A stretch of DNA of 64,000 nt from Eopsaltria australis. Lineage: Eukaryota > Chordata > Aves > Passeriformes > Petroicidae. Positions 48,866-59,302 of the stretch are shown piece after piece (the stretch's first letter is position 1; every line of letters begins with the position of its first letter). The position numbers and the translations under genes are program-made. The notes under the pieces are model-generated. The model was not told the origin of the DNA and did no database searches. It worked only from the letters and a program-made list of their open reading frames with translations. The DNA lies in assembly GCA_034509425.1 (NCBI GenBank), contig JAVTVJ010000012.1, positions 12,723,736 to 12,787,735 of the forward strand, read 5' to 3'.

Positions 48866-50861
48866 CTCTCTCTTCCCATATTGCATATGTTGTAAATTTC
48901 ATATATTGCAAGATTAAAGAGTGTGCATCAGGGGTGTCCTTTCTACTCATACTAAAGGTATAATAGAAGGTTAATTTAGCTTCCATTTCCTTTTTTATTA
49001 ATGCTTTTCAAATTAGACAAATATTTTAGTGCAACCTGTTGTTTTCTGTTCCCAATCTAAAGTATTTGAATATATTCAAATATCTTCTTTGTAAAAATAT
49101 GTAAAAATATTTCCAGAAAATATGTTGAGCAAAATTAAGACTCAAATATATTATCTTGACTTAAATATCAAGTCAGTCTTTCAGAGAGTAATAAGTGATT
49201 GGAATTTTATGATTTTTGTTGGCAATATATTTCTATACAGAAAGAACTGTCCCAATACAAAACTCCATTACTTTGAGGTTAAGTGATCATCTGACTCTTT
49301 ATTCTGTTAAAATGTAAATTACTGGTTTCTCTGAGCTAGAATTTCTATTATTGTGGCCATAAACCACCACAGCATTGACAATGCAGTACAAAGGGAATCT
49401 AACCAGTTATTCCTACCCTTCACTGCCTTGTCTGTAATATGTGGTAGGGAATTTGGCAACTAGAAACAGGACTCTATCTGAAACAGGGACTAGGATGTAT
49501 CTCATCCTAGTGGTTTTTCATCTTCCAGATGAGTAGTCTGAACTCCTGAACTCCCCTGATTTGTACTCAGAGAGACAAATAAAATCTATAAATAAACCCA
49601 TGGATGAATTGCACCACTGTTCTGATAAAGACCAACTCTGAGGGATTGTCTACTGTTCTTGTAATATTTGTTCTTTAAAGCCATCAGAATATTAAAAACA
49701 AAAAAACAAACAAAAGAACAAAAAGACAAGAAAATAAATAAACAAAAGAGTCTGTCCTAAGGAGTGGACTTAATTACAACACTTGAAGCAGGAACCATAC
49801 CCATAGTTTTCTTAAGTTAGAGGCCTTAGCCTGTGATTTGAGACCAAGTTTCACCTCTGTTAAGAACAGAAACCAGAAGACACTTTTAAAAGTCCCCAGA
49901 CACAATGTAGACAGCACAGCACTCCTAACCAACAGCCAGGCACGTGGCTCCAGCAGGCAGGTCTAATGAACGAGATTAGTACCTGTTTTATGAATTAAAA
50001 CTTGAAGTAAAAAAATAGTGTTTCATTTTCTCAACAACCTCAGTCTAATTATTAACAGCAGGTTCAGTTGGCAAATTTCAGTATTTTTCCTCCTTTCGTT
50101 TGCAAGTGAAAGACTTCAGCCTCTTATTTATTTTCCTTTCCCTCTAATGTTCTTGTAGTTCTATGCCAGCTGGTTCTACTACTTTCTTTTTTCCACTCTT
50201 TTATAGGGTTTCATTTTCCAGTAAAAGAAATATATAATGTATGAATTTCTGCAAAAGCTCACACTTTCACATTTGTTTATCCCCATTGTTAGCAATCCAA
50301 AGCAGCCACATGTTCACAGCATGTTCTGTCTGGCAGGAACACCCATTGCTTAATTTCCTACCACCACCCTCACAATCCTGGCAGGCTCTGGTCAGTCAGA
50401 TGCATTTGTTTTCCCTAATTGCCTGATGGCATTTTCAGAAATCCTTTTCATTGATAAATGAGTGATCACAGGAACAGGAGACTTCTGCAGAAACAAGAAA
50501 GACTGATAGACAGTAGGCTGAAAGAGGTCAAAGAGTGTTGTTTGCTAGACTGTAATGAGCTTAAAGATGTCTTATTTTTATTAACTGTTATATAAACATC
50601 ATATTAATTTAATATATTTTCTCCATCAATTCTCAAAAACACTGTTACTCTCCAAAGTGAGATCTGCAGCTCAAAGGACATTGAACTGTCAGTAGCTTCA
50701 GGGATCACCGACTTAATAAGTTCACACGCTCATTATTTGGAAGTTATGATTGCTAAGAGATGGAAAATAGAACACCTTCAGAATTCAATAATTCCAATAA
50801 TGTAATAAAGCACTACATACTAAAAACTTATTGCAGAAAATGTCTCCAGGGAAAAATAATT
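48866..50861. other. AT-rich noncoding sequence
   Basis: No gene recognised. A TCTC-rich stretch borders the CR1 fragment near 48853-48874, and an A-rich tract lies at 49692-49748. Frames do not exceed about 60 codons. Confidence 0.5.
49692..49748. repeat. A-rich (CAAA)n tract
   Basis: Fifty-seven bases made of A runs separated by C, G or T, including CAAA and AATA units. A simple A-rich repeat. Confidence 0.8.
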
Positions 50862-51135
50862 TCAGAGAACCAGAGAATTGTTCATCTTGGAAAAGGCCTT
50901 TAACATCCACTCATCCAGCTGCTCACCCAGAAGCCCCAAGTCCTTAAACTATGCTCCCAAGTGCCACATCCACACGTCTGTTAAATACCTCCAGGGATGG
51001 TGACTCCACTTCCCTGGGAAGCCTATTGCAGTGCATGATCACCCCCTTTTTCTGAAGCAACTTTTCCTAATATCTAATTTAAACGTCCCCTTGTGCCTTG
51101 AGATAATTTCTTCTTGTCCCATCACTTGTTACTTG
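50862..51135 (-). mobile_element. CR1 3' end, copy 1 of a tandem pair
   Basis: On the minus strand this is a CR1 3' end. It runs from the terminal CAGAGAACCAGAGAATTG (decayed octamers), through TTGGAAAAGGCCTTTAACATCC and CTCCAGGGATGGTGACTCCAC, to CTTGTCCCATCACTTGTTACTT. It stops abruptly at about 51135, and a second copy begins. About 145 bases of its inner part (50990-51133) are repeated in the next copy. Confidence 0.9.
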
Positions 51136-51590
51136 ACCTCACCCCTAGAGATGGTACACCACCATCTCTCGCGGCAGCCTGTTCCAATATATATTCATTC
51201 TTTCTGTGAAGAATTTCTTTCTCTGTGAAGAACTTCTTCCTAATGGCCAACCTGAACCTTCCCTGGTACAGCTTGAGGCTATTTCTTCTTGTCTTGCCAC
51301 TGATTGCCTGGGAAAAGAAGCCAACCCCCACCTGACTACAGACTCCTTTCAGGTATTTGTAGAGAGTGATAAGGTTCTCCCTGAGCCCCTTTTTCTCCAG
51401 GCTAAACAAGCCCAGCTCCCTTAGCTGTTCCTCATGAGACTTGTGCTCCAGACCCTTCCTCATCTCTGTTGCCCTTCTCTGGACATGCTCCAGCACCTCA
51501 ATGTCCTTGTAGTGAAGGGCCCAGAACTGAACATAGGATTTGAGTGGTTGCCTCACCAGTGCTGAGCACAGCAGGCAACTTCCTCTCATT
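51136..51590 (-). mobile_element. CR1 ORF2 C-terminal fragment, copy 2 of a tandem pair
   Basis: The minus-strand frame 51589-51122 (155 codons) encodes the end of the CR1 ORF2 protein, downstream of the reverse transcriptase core. Recognisable pieces are [31 protein letters not shown] and TLYKYLKG, ending near VPSLGV. It is truncated at both ends: no catalytic reverse transcriptase motif on one side, no terminal octamers on the other. A short local duplication (TTTCTGTGAAGAA with TTCTCTGTGAAGAA, about 51200-51232) lies inside. It is not a host gene. Confidence 0.9.
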
Positions 51591-54500
51591 TTATATTATC
51601 CCTCCCAAATTTCAACAGGAATCTACGTGGCACAAGGGATTCAACTAATATTACCACAGAGGCAGTTGTCAGTCCTTTTTCTAGAAATACTCTCTATGTT
51701 GTCACCATACAGTTTAAATACCTTCAAGTGGGACAGTTTCAGAGATTAAACAGTTCATAGAACTGGTTGGGAGTCTGAAAAACCTCCAGTGCTATAGATT
51801 CAGTTTTATTTTGATAGACAAATTCTTTTATTTTAATGCAAGGTTTCATTTGTCTGTTATAGAATTATTTCATAAGAGAAGATTTGTACAGTATAGAATT
51901 TTTTTTGTTTTAATGGGGACACAACGGAAAAGAGAACCAAACCCATCCCTTCCAGTGTTGGTTTGTTAACTGATTTCTTCCTGTCTTGAGCAAAGACATC
52001 TCCACTTGGATTAATGTTCTACTCTAAGAATGCCAAAATTAATTGATATTCCAAGACTTACCATGATGTTTTTACTTGCCAATGGATACCTAAATTGCAC
52101 ATAAGCTTTTTCCTTTTTTTCCTTGGAGCCCTTGTCCTTTGTGCTTAGACAAGCCAAACAGAATCAAAGCTGAACTGATTCTTCAGGAGAGGAAAAATTA
52201 TTCTTTCCATCAGCTTTGGTATTTTGTATTATTTCTTTTTTTTATCTTGGAATAGGAAAAATAATATATTTTGCAAATTGTAGGCCAGACAGTTCATATC
52301 AAAATATATGTGTTGCTTATAAAAGCTTTCTCAGTCCCACACATTTTTCTAAACTTCATTACAAAATGAATAAAAACTCATACTCAATTATTGTTCATGG
52401 GTACAAGCAAACAGTGACGTAAAAGCATGGTGAGATTAAACTTATGGAAATTGATTCTATCTACTTCTAGTACAAGTTGCTACCTTTTGTTTATATCTAA
52501 AATCTTAATTTCTTCTCTTCAATCTTTATCATGACATTGTTATGGCAGCAAATTCTCCTCTGGTCTAACCTACACTATGTGATCCTCAGCCTCCACCAGT
52601 TTAAATTATTCTCTCCCACATCCTAATTTTATGTCACCTCCTGCAAACTTTGTGAGAATTACCCAAAATAGCTATACAATATTGTAGAGTGAAAAATAGA
52701 GACATGTTGGAATGTGTTTTATGTTGGGGTTTGAACTTGAAATTACTTCAAATTTTCCTCTTCACAAGTATTGACACAGTGATGCACAGACAGAGTCAGG
52801 GCTTAAGCTTAAATAGGGAGCAAGTGTAGCCTTACAGTGATGACTATTTTTAACAGACAGTCATGCTTTTTTTTTTAAAGGAAACTTCATATTTCTTAAT
52901 TCTGCTAAGATGTCAAGAGGCTCTGAGGTCTGGACACCTATAAATTAGAATTTGTTTAGATTATGGTGATCAATAAAAATATTGTGTTAAGCCTCAGGCC
53001 ATGGCTGTAATATAAAGTTTGAGTAGAAAGGAAATCAATCTTTTATATTGTCATCATTTGCAATGTAACAGATATAGACAAACTTTTTATGTACAGGAAG
53101 AAAAATAATATTTTGCACTTAAATTTTCCAGTCTGGTTATATCAAAGCATATCATTATCATGGAATAAATAATTAAGAGAAGGTATTCAACTCTTGATCA
53201 GGAGTAGAATCTACAGTCAAATTTTTGTTTAATCCCCCAAAATGAATTGTGAGTAGTATTATGAAAGGAAGGTTTTATTATGTTTATTTAATGTTTTATT
53301 TGCCTCTTACTCTCTCTGTTGTTTCATAGTAAACAAATGTCCCCTTTTACCACCTGGAAGGAAACCAACAGGAAACACTGGAAATTAAAGAAAACTATAA
53401 AGAATACAATTATGAATAACAAGAAGAAAATGCTTTGTGGAAGGAGTGTTTTGTCAATGAATAAAAAAAAATTGTCTGAGTTTTCTCATTAAGTTTACCT
53501 AACATACGTAATTATTATGATTGGTAACACATGGTATTCACAAATCAGTCTTGAAAATGTGCTTTTACAGTGGGTGGCTATTTTTTTGTGCATGTGTGAA
53601 GGATTTTATTCTTGACTGTGTTCAAAAGTCTGTCGACAATACAGCTGGGCTTTCCCTATTGTTCTCAGGAACCATAACCCCAGCTCATACAATATTGTAT
53701 TGCTCCAGTGAGTACCAGAGCCATGCCAAATTACTCCAGCTGGGTGCTGGGACCCTTTTAGTGAAAGGAAACCATTGTCATCACAAATCTGTAGTCTCAG
53801 CACTGAGAAAGATTTCATAATCATTTTGTTTTTTAGATTAAGAGCTACAGACATTGTTACAATGACATTCTCACCTAGGAAAGATATTCTGTAATTTGTC
53901 TGATAATTTAACATGCAACAATAGTTCTAGAATGACTATTGGTGCATAGTTTTTTATTAAGAAATAAGAATGATCTATTGATTTAACTCAGTACATTTAC
54001 AGGACGGATGCCAAAAACTTTTGTCCATGTTCAACATGCTTGAATCACTGCGATTCACATCTGAATTTAGTCAAGACAAATGGAGTTTTCTATCCTTAGA
54101 GCAGGAATACAAATTTATCACTGGAGAAAAAAAGCTGCATACTTGAAAACTGAAATGGTAATCATTTAGTCCAAATTATCTAGTCAAGTTATATTCATGT
54201 TTGCTTGCCATGAACACTTTGAAGCACAGAATGAACAGGCACTCAGATTTTTTCAATCTCTGCATCAGGGACCAGTGCATTTACTGTTGGGATCTTACAT
54301 ATAGAAAAGAAAAAAACATATTATTATGACATAAAATAACTAAATAGAAATCACAAATGTATTTGTAAAAACCTCGTGATTATATGTAGGATATGTCTGA
54401 ATAATACTAGCAGTCTTGGCCCTCTGTGTTTAGGTAGGAGAATGAGTAAGGTGGGGTTGCAAAACAGTGGTTGCAATCTGAGCTGGAGTGAGCTACTTCT

Positions 54501-55271
54501 GTGAAATTTATCCCAGGCACAATTTTACTCCATAAAATGTACGAATATGCTTTCTGGGCTTTAATTGGAAGTTAGTTTTTCTCCTGCTTATTGCAGAATT
54601 GTAATACAAATATTCAGCTCTAAGAGGAAAACACAATACGAAGAAAATCCAACTTTTTAAAGCAGGATGTACAAGTAAGTAGACCCTCTCACTTTTCCTC
54701 TTTTTAATCTGCAATCTCTTAACAGTCTGTTTTCCTCTTCACCAGTTTATTGCAGGTGTCTTGACTTTTAGCCTTTTTTTCCTCTCAACTTTTTTATAAG
54801 AAAAAGAAAGTGCATGTTCACATCCAATTCCCACTAATGTCTGTCTTTGTTCATTGTGTTAACATGGATATGGCTGGCAGCAGCCAGGCTGAGATGCATC
54901 TTGTAAATGTGTGCATACTCCCATCAGCTCAGAAAATATAACCAGGAAAAAATCCATTTAATTAAATTATGAATAAAAATAAATGGACTTTTAAAGCTGA
55001 CTGGTAAAAGTGTAGAGCCTTTCCCTTTTTCACTTCTACTTTTTTGAACTGGGAATTGCTGGGACTAGCAAAAGAAAAGAAGCTTGTAAAAAATATTTTA
55101 ATAGCATATAAAACTATATAAAAGGACTGGTAATTAATCAAGAGCCATTGTTTGAACCAATCAGCATATTCTTCAGCCTACATACATCTTGTGCAGATAA
55201 TACTTCAGGAACATGGGGAACCCTACCTGTCAAGATAACCTGACAAAATTTTAGTTCCTACAGGCTTTCCT
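51591..55271. other. AT-rich noncoding sequence
   Basis: No gene or repeat family recognised. The overlapping frames at 53521-53820 plus and 53606-53914 minus, about 100 codons each, share the same DNA and show no motif, so neither is called. Confidence 0.5.
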
Positions 55272-55560
55272 CTCAGAAAAATAATTGTAGGATCATCAAT
55301 CCTAAATGATAGGATGATTCAGGTCTGAAAAGACTTCAGCATTCCTCAAGTCCTGTGGCTCAGAACAGGATCAGCTTTAAGGACAGACAAGGCTTTGTCC
55401 AGTCAGATCTTGAAAACTTCTGAGGAAAGAGGTCAGTCAATCTCTCTGGGTAACCTACTCCAGAGCCCGATAGTCCTCCTGGTGAAACAGATTTTCCTTT
55501 AATGTTAAGGGAACTGAATCCATTGGATATTAAAACTCACAGCATTTCTTCTCCAGAGTT
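55272..55560 (-). mobile_element. CR1 LINE, 3' part of a split copy
   Basis: Antisense CR1 3' region. AGGATCAGCTTTAAGGACAG, TTTGTCCAGTCAGATCTTGAAAAC, TCTCTGGGTAACCTACTCCAG and GTCCTCCTGGTGAAAC appear in CR1 order. It breaks off at about 55560, after a decayed GAACTGAATCCATTGGAT. It belongs with the fragment at 56201-56790. Confidence 0.8.
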
Positions 55561-56200
55561 TCCAAAAAAACACACACAACCACAGACACAAAACCAGAGA
55601 AAATCACACAAGGTGTACATATGGCCAACTGTAGGACTAGCACAAGCAAACACACACACAGGACCCTCACGCAGGAAAGTACCAGGGGTCAGAGATTTAT
55701 GAGAAGACAGGACAAATTGTGGGGCTCATGCACAAGGCTTGGCCAGACAAGGACACTCAGCAGCAGTCTGTTTACGTGTGGTCCTCCCTCTCCCCTGCCA
55801 TTTTCACTTACTCTTTCTTCCTGATCCTCCTTAATCCATTCATTTTCCTGCTCTTTGCCCTTCCTGTAAACAGTCAATATGTTTTTCACAATTACACAAG
55901 CCCCCTCAAATGTTCCATAAGGCATTTGTCAATTCTCATGAGACCCATGGTTGTCTTGTTTCCCTTCATTTTACCAGTTATGAAGTGCTATATGAACCTC
56001 CTCAAGCCTTTCAATGGTTTCATCAGTAGCTGAGAGCTCTAGGCCTTTCTGGTTTTGCTGTTGCCTGCTGTTCCTGAGAAGCTGTGTCTGGATGTTTAAT
56101 GTATTACTTCCCCTGTCTCTATTTCCAAAATGAATGCCCTGATATTCCACATATCCTTACATTCTATCCAGGCACAAGCTTTTCTGTTTCAATTTATGCT
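55561..56200. other. Unidentified 640-base segment splitting a CR1 copy
   Basis: This sequence is not CR1 but lies exactly where the flanking CR1 copy is interrupted. It begins with A/C-rich low-complexity DNA (AACACACACAACC at about 55568 and CAAACACACACACAGG at about 55647) and continues with pyrimidine-rich unique sequence. Several small frames on both strands (for example 55719-56033 plus and 55689-55925 minus) have no motif. It may be a nested mobile element or an expanded unique insertion. I could not find a target-site duplication by eye, and the exact edges are uncertain by tens of bases. Confidence 0.5.
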
Positions 56201-56790
56201 GTGTTGCACCTTCCTGTCTCACACCACTGTGTGTCTGCACTTTCTTGATAAATATTTCTCATAGATACTGGGATCTGCTATTGAGTCCTGACAAAGACAG
56301 TTTCTCTTCCAGGCTGAGCCTTGGACCTTCAGCCTCTTCTCAGGGGGAAATTCCTCTGGTCATCTTGATGTCCTCTGATCCATTTCCTGAAGTTTGTCAA
56401 TGACCTCCTTGTGTCTGGGATACCCAAAAATGTGCACAGTATTTTCAGTATGGTCTGACAAGTGCTGAGTTGACAGGGAATAATCCCTTTGCTCAGTCAA
56501 CTGACTGTGATTTTGGCCAAGGGTGTTGTTGGCCATTTCTGCTGCCAGGGTGCACTGCCGGCTCACATTCACACACTGGCTATCAAGTGACCTACATACC
56601 ACTTTTAGCCAAGCTTCTACCTCAGACAAGCCTCAGCCTGTATCATTGTTCTCCATTTATATGGTCAGGATTTTGCCTTTGACCTTGTTTAACTTCATAA
56701 GGTTCCTCTCATCTCTTTTCTTGATTGTTGTAGGTCTCCTGGATGGCAGTCCTTCATTTACATTTTATCAACTGGCTCCCCAGTCGTGGT
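56201..56790 (-). mobile_element. CR1 LINE, 5' part of a split copy
   Basis: Continues the CR1 at 55272-55560 in the same orientation. It runs from GTTGCACCTTCCTGTCTCAC and TAGATACTGGGATCTGCT, through GACAAGTGCTGAGTTGACAG and GTGTTGTTGGCCATTTCTGC, to TTCATAAGGTTCCTCTCATC and CTCCTGGATGGCAG. The minus-strand frame 56629-56360 carries the ORF2 C-terminal part, with RQCTLAAEMANNTLG and HTENTVHIFG. It is an old, diverged copy, 5'-truncated near 56790. Confidence 0.85.
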
Positions 56791-58731
56791 CTCCTGATCT
56801 TAAGACTGGGATCTACTAGCTGCAGCAGATATAAAAAGACAGTAATGTGGGGTTTTTTAAGAACATTGCTCTTTTGGAACCACTTTATCATCCTCTTCCT
56901 TTCTAGACTGTAAGTAGCAAATACATGGCATGGAGAGTTAGCTGAGGAGATGATGGTTCCTGAGGTGCATTGCTCTTTCACTGCCTGGGATAAGAACTTC
57001 TACGGTGTCTGAAAAAAAACAAACAAAATCATTACAAAACAAAAGCACACTCCCGGAAAAAAAAATCCAAATAAAAAAACAAATGAGTAAATTAGTCTAG
57101 AAATGTAGCTCCCTAACCATGTTCACTGAATGAATCCCATTCTGTTTCTTTTCTACTTGAAGTGTTCTGAAGGTTATTTTTCTGGAGGGTTTCGATACAA
57201 AACGTGGCCTAAAACCTGGTGATCAGGGTTACTATACTGTATTAGCTTTCTAAAAATATAATGATTGGGAAATCAATGACTAATAGTATTTCATTATATT
57301 GAGAATATCTATTGTTAATCAATTAAAGCTTTTACTGCAAGGTAAAAGCAGGAAGGAAGTATATAAAAGACAGTAAAGAAACCTCTAGGGTAGCAATCAC
57401 TAAATTTTAAGAATCATTAAATAACTATACAGAAGAACATGTAATTTAAATGATCTCAAACTGTAATTTTATCTTTGGTTCTTGTATGGACAAAACTTGC
57501 TGTGACTTCAGGAGAAATTTGAAGATAGAATGCTTAGAACATTTTGTTTTGATGAAAAATTCAAATAGAAAACATGCTTAAAAGTACTATGTGTGCTCAC
57601 ATGGAAACCAGAGTGATTAATCACAAAAAATGTGAGGATGAGACAGCACAAGTGTCAACTTCTCCTAAAATATATCATCAGAATATAAGGCCAAAATTAT
57701 ACTCAAAGAATTATAAAAAAACACTGAATATGCAATAAAAATGCCTCCAGAGAGGTTACTTTATATGAAGAAATGGAGATAGAGCATCTTTGAGCAATTC
57801 TACCTCTTGGGATCATCACAATAGCCATATTGACTCATCTTATCTGGGTTGATCTTTTAGGAAATAAACCAAGTTATCCTTTGAAGACAATGTTTTTCAC
57901 TAACTAATATTTTTGGCTATATGAGGGACAAATCATAAAGGGAATGTCCATGGGGTATTGCTGCTAACTCTCTGAAAGATAAAAGGCTTTGTGAGTGAGT
58001 ATTCAGCAAGGGTTCCTCTTGGCTTTCTATTGATGTTGAATAATCCCTTGGTTATCTTAAAGTAATCTCAGGAATTTGGGATTTAAGGAATTTGACAGGT
58101 ATGTTGAAGGCCAAATTTCCTTCTCCCCATGTAGCTGATAAATATTATAAAAGCCAAACAGTGCTTGGATTAAAGAGCACAGGGACCACTTCTGTCTACA
58201 TCCCAGAGATAAGGATGTGGCTTGGCTCTGCAGAGAAGGGTGTGTGCTGTATAACACAGCCCAGTGCCAGGAGGACTCTCGCAGTGCACAAGCCTTTCCA
58301 TCAAGGATGTAACCTTCCACAATTTCCTAGTAGCTACCAGGGCTGGTATAATGCATGGCTTAATGGATTAGTGGTCTAAAAATCACTTCTACAGGCTTCA
58401 TGAGATGTCAGTCTAGGCAAAGAAGTCATCTCCTGCTTTCTTTTGACCTCCTCAACCTCATTCCTGTTTCTTCTCTTCTAGTAAGTCAATGTGATTGTGA
58501 TACCCTCACATATTGCAAGTTTAATCAGATTCAAAATCCATGTGTTTCAAGTGAGGAAGTGCAATAAGTGGTGGAGTTAAGGAGAATGATGGCATTACTA
58601 CGACAGTGTTGGATTACAATGTTATACTGAAGGATTTACTCAACTCTGCCTGAATTCAACAAGACTATTTAATTGAATTTTATGATAGTTTGCCTGAATT
58701 TTTCCTTATATGAGGTTTTTTGGCATTTAGA
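56791..58731. other. AT-rich noncoding sequence
   Basis: An A-rich tract follows the CR1 (57011-57085). At 58057-58379 both strands are open for about 90 codons over the same DNA, with no known motif on either. Nothing else recognised. Confidence 0.5.
57011..57085. repeat. A-rich tract with CAAA units
   Basis: Seventy-five bases dominated by A with CAAAA and CAAA units, interrupted at about 57040-57055. A simple repeat. Confidence 0.75.
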
Positions 58732-58777
58732 GTTTTGTTTTTTTTGTTTGGTTGGTTGGTTTGTTTGGGTTTTTTTA
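58732..58777. repeat. G/T low-complexity tract (GGTT/TTTG)n
   Basis: T runs mixed with TTGG and GTTTG units, with no C. Same type as the tracts at about 10000 and 59250. Confidence 0.8.
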
Positions 58778-59239
58778 AGTCTAAATAGGCAGTGAGTGCA
58801 GATTTTACCTAGAGGGTTTTTAAAGATGTATGGCTTGTAATATTTTTTTTCTAGTAAGGATGAAGACGAAAATCAATTCATCGAGTTTTAATAGGAACCA
58901 TGTGAAATTGAATCTGGATCTTCAGATATCAGATGAAGTTCAGGGTCTTCAGTCGCATGTCTGGTGTGATCAAGCAGCAGACCCTACAGAAAACCAGAAC
59001 AAAGAAAAAACAAAACAAAACGTGGAGGTGTCTAAAAGAAAAATGTCATAATTTTTCCATTACTTTTAGTGTCTTGATGTGCAATCAGCACTAAATTACT
59101 TTGTTTCTTAGATTCTCTATCTGTAAAACTGAGAAGTCTCCCTAAATACCTCTTTGTTTGTGTGCAGAGATTTATTGGTTTATAAAAAAAAAAACAAACC
59201 TGTTTTAAGCATTTACATTCCATAGATACTGTGCATTAC

Positions 59240-59302
59240 TTTTTGGGATTTTGTTTTTCTTTTTGTTGTGGTTTGGGTTGGGTTTTGTTGGTTTTAGTTT
59301 TG
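59240..59302. repeat. G/T low-complexity tract
   Basis: About 60 bases of T and G with repeated GGGTTGGG, TTTTGTTGG and GGTTT units and a single C. It keeps short frames open on both strands (59251-59535 plus, 59236-59421 minus), which are not genes. Confidence 0.8.

Noticed and set aside
51122..51589. 155-codon minus-strand frame as a host gene
   Set aside because: Its translation is the C-terminal part of the CR1 ORF2 protein, so it belongs to a truncated retrotransposon.
53521..53914. Overlapping frames of about 100 codons on both strands
   Set aside because: Both occupy the same DNA, neither has a motif, and codon content looks random.
58057..58379. Overlapping frames of about 90 codons on both strands
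   Set aside because: Mutually exclusive frames in slightly GC-richer DNA, with no family recognised.
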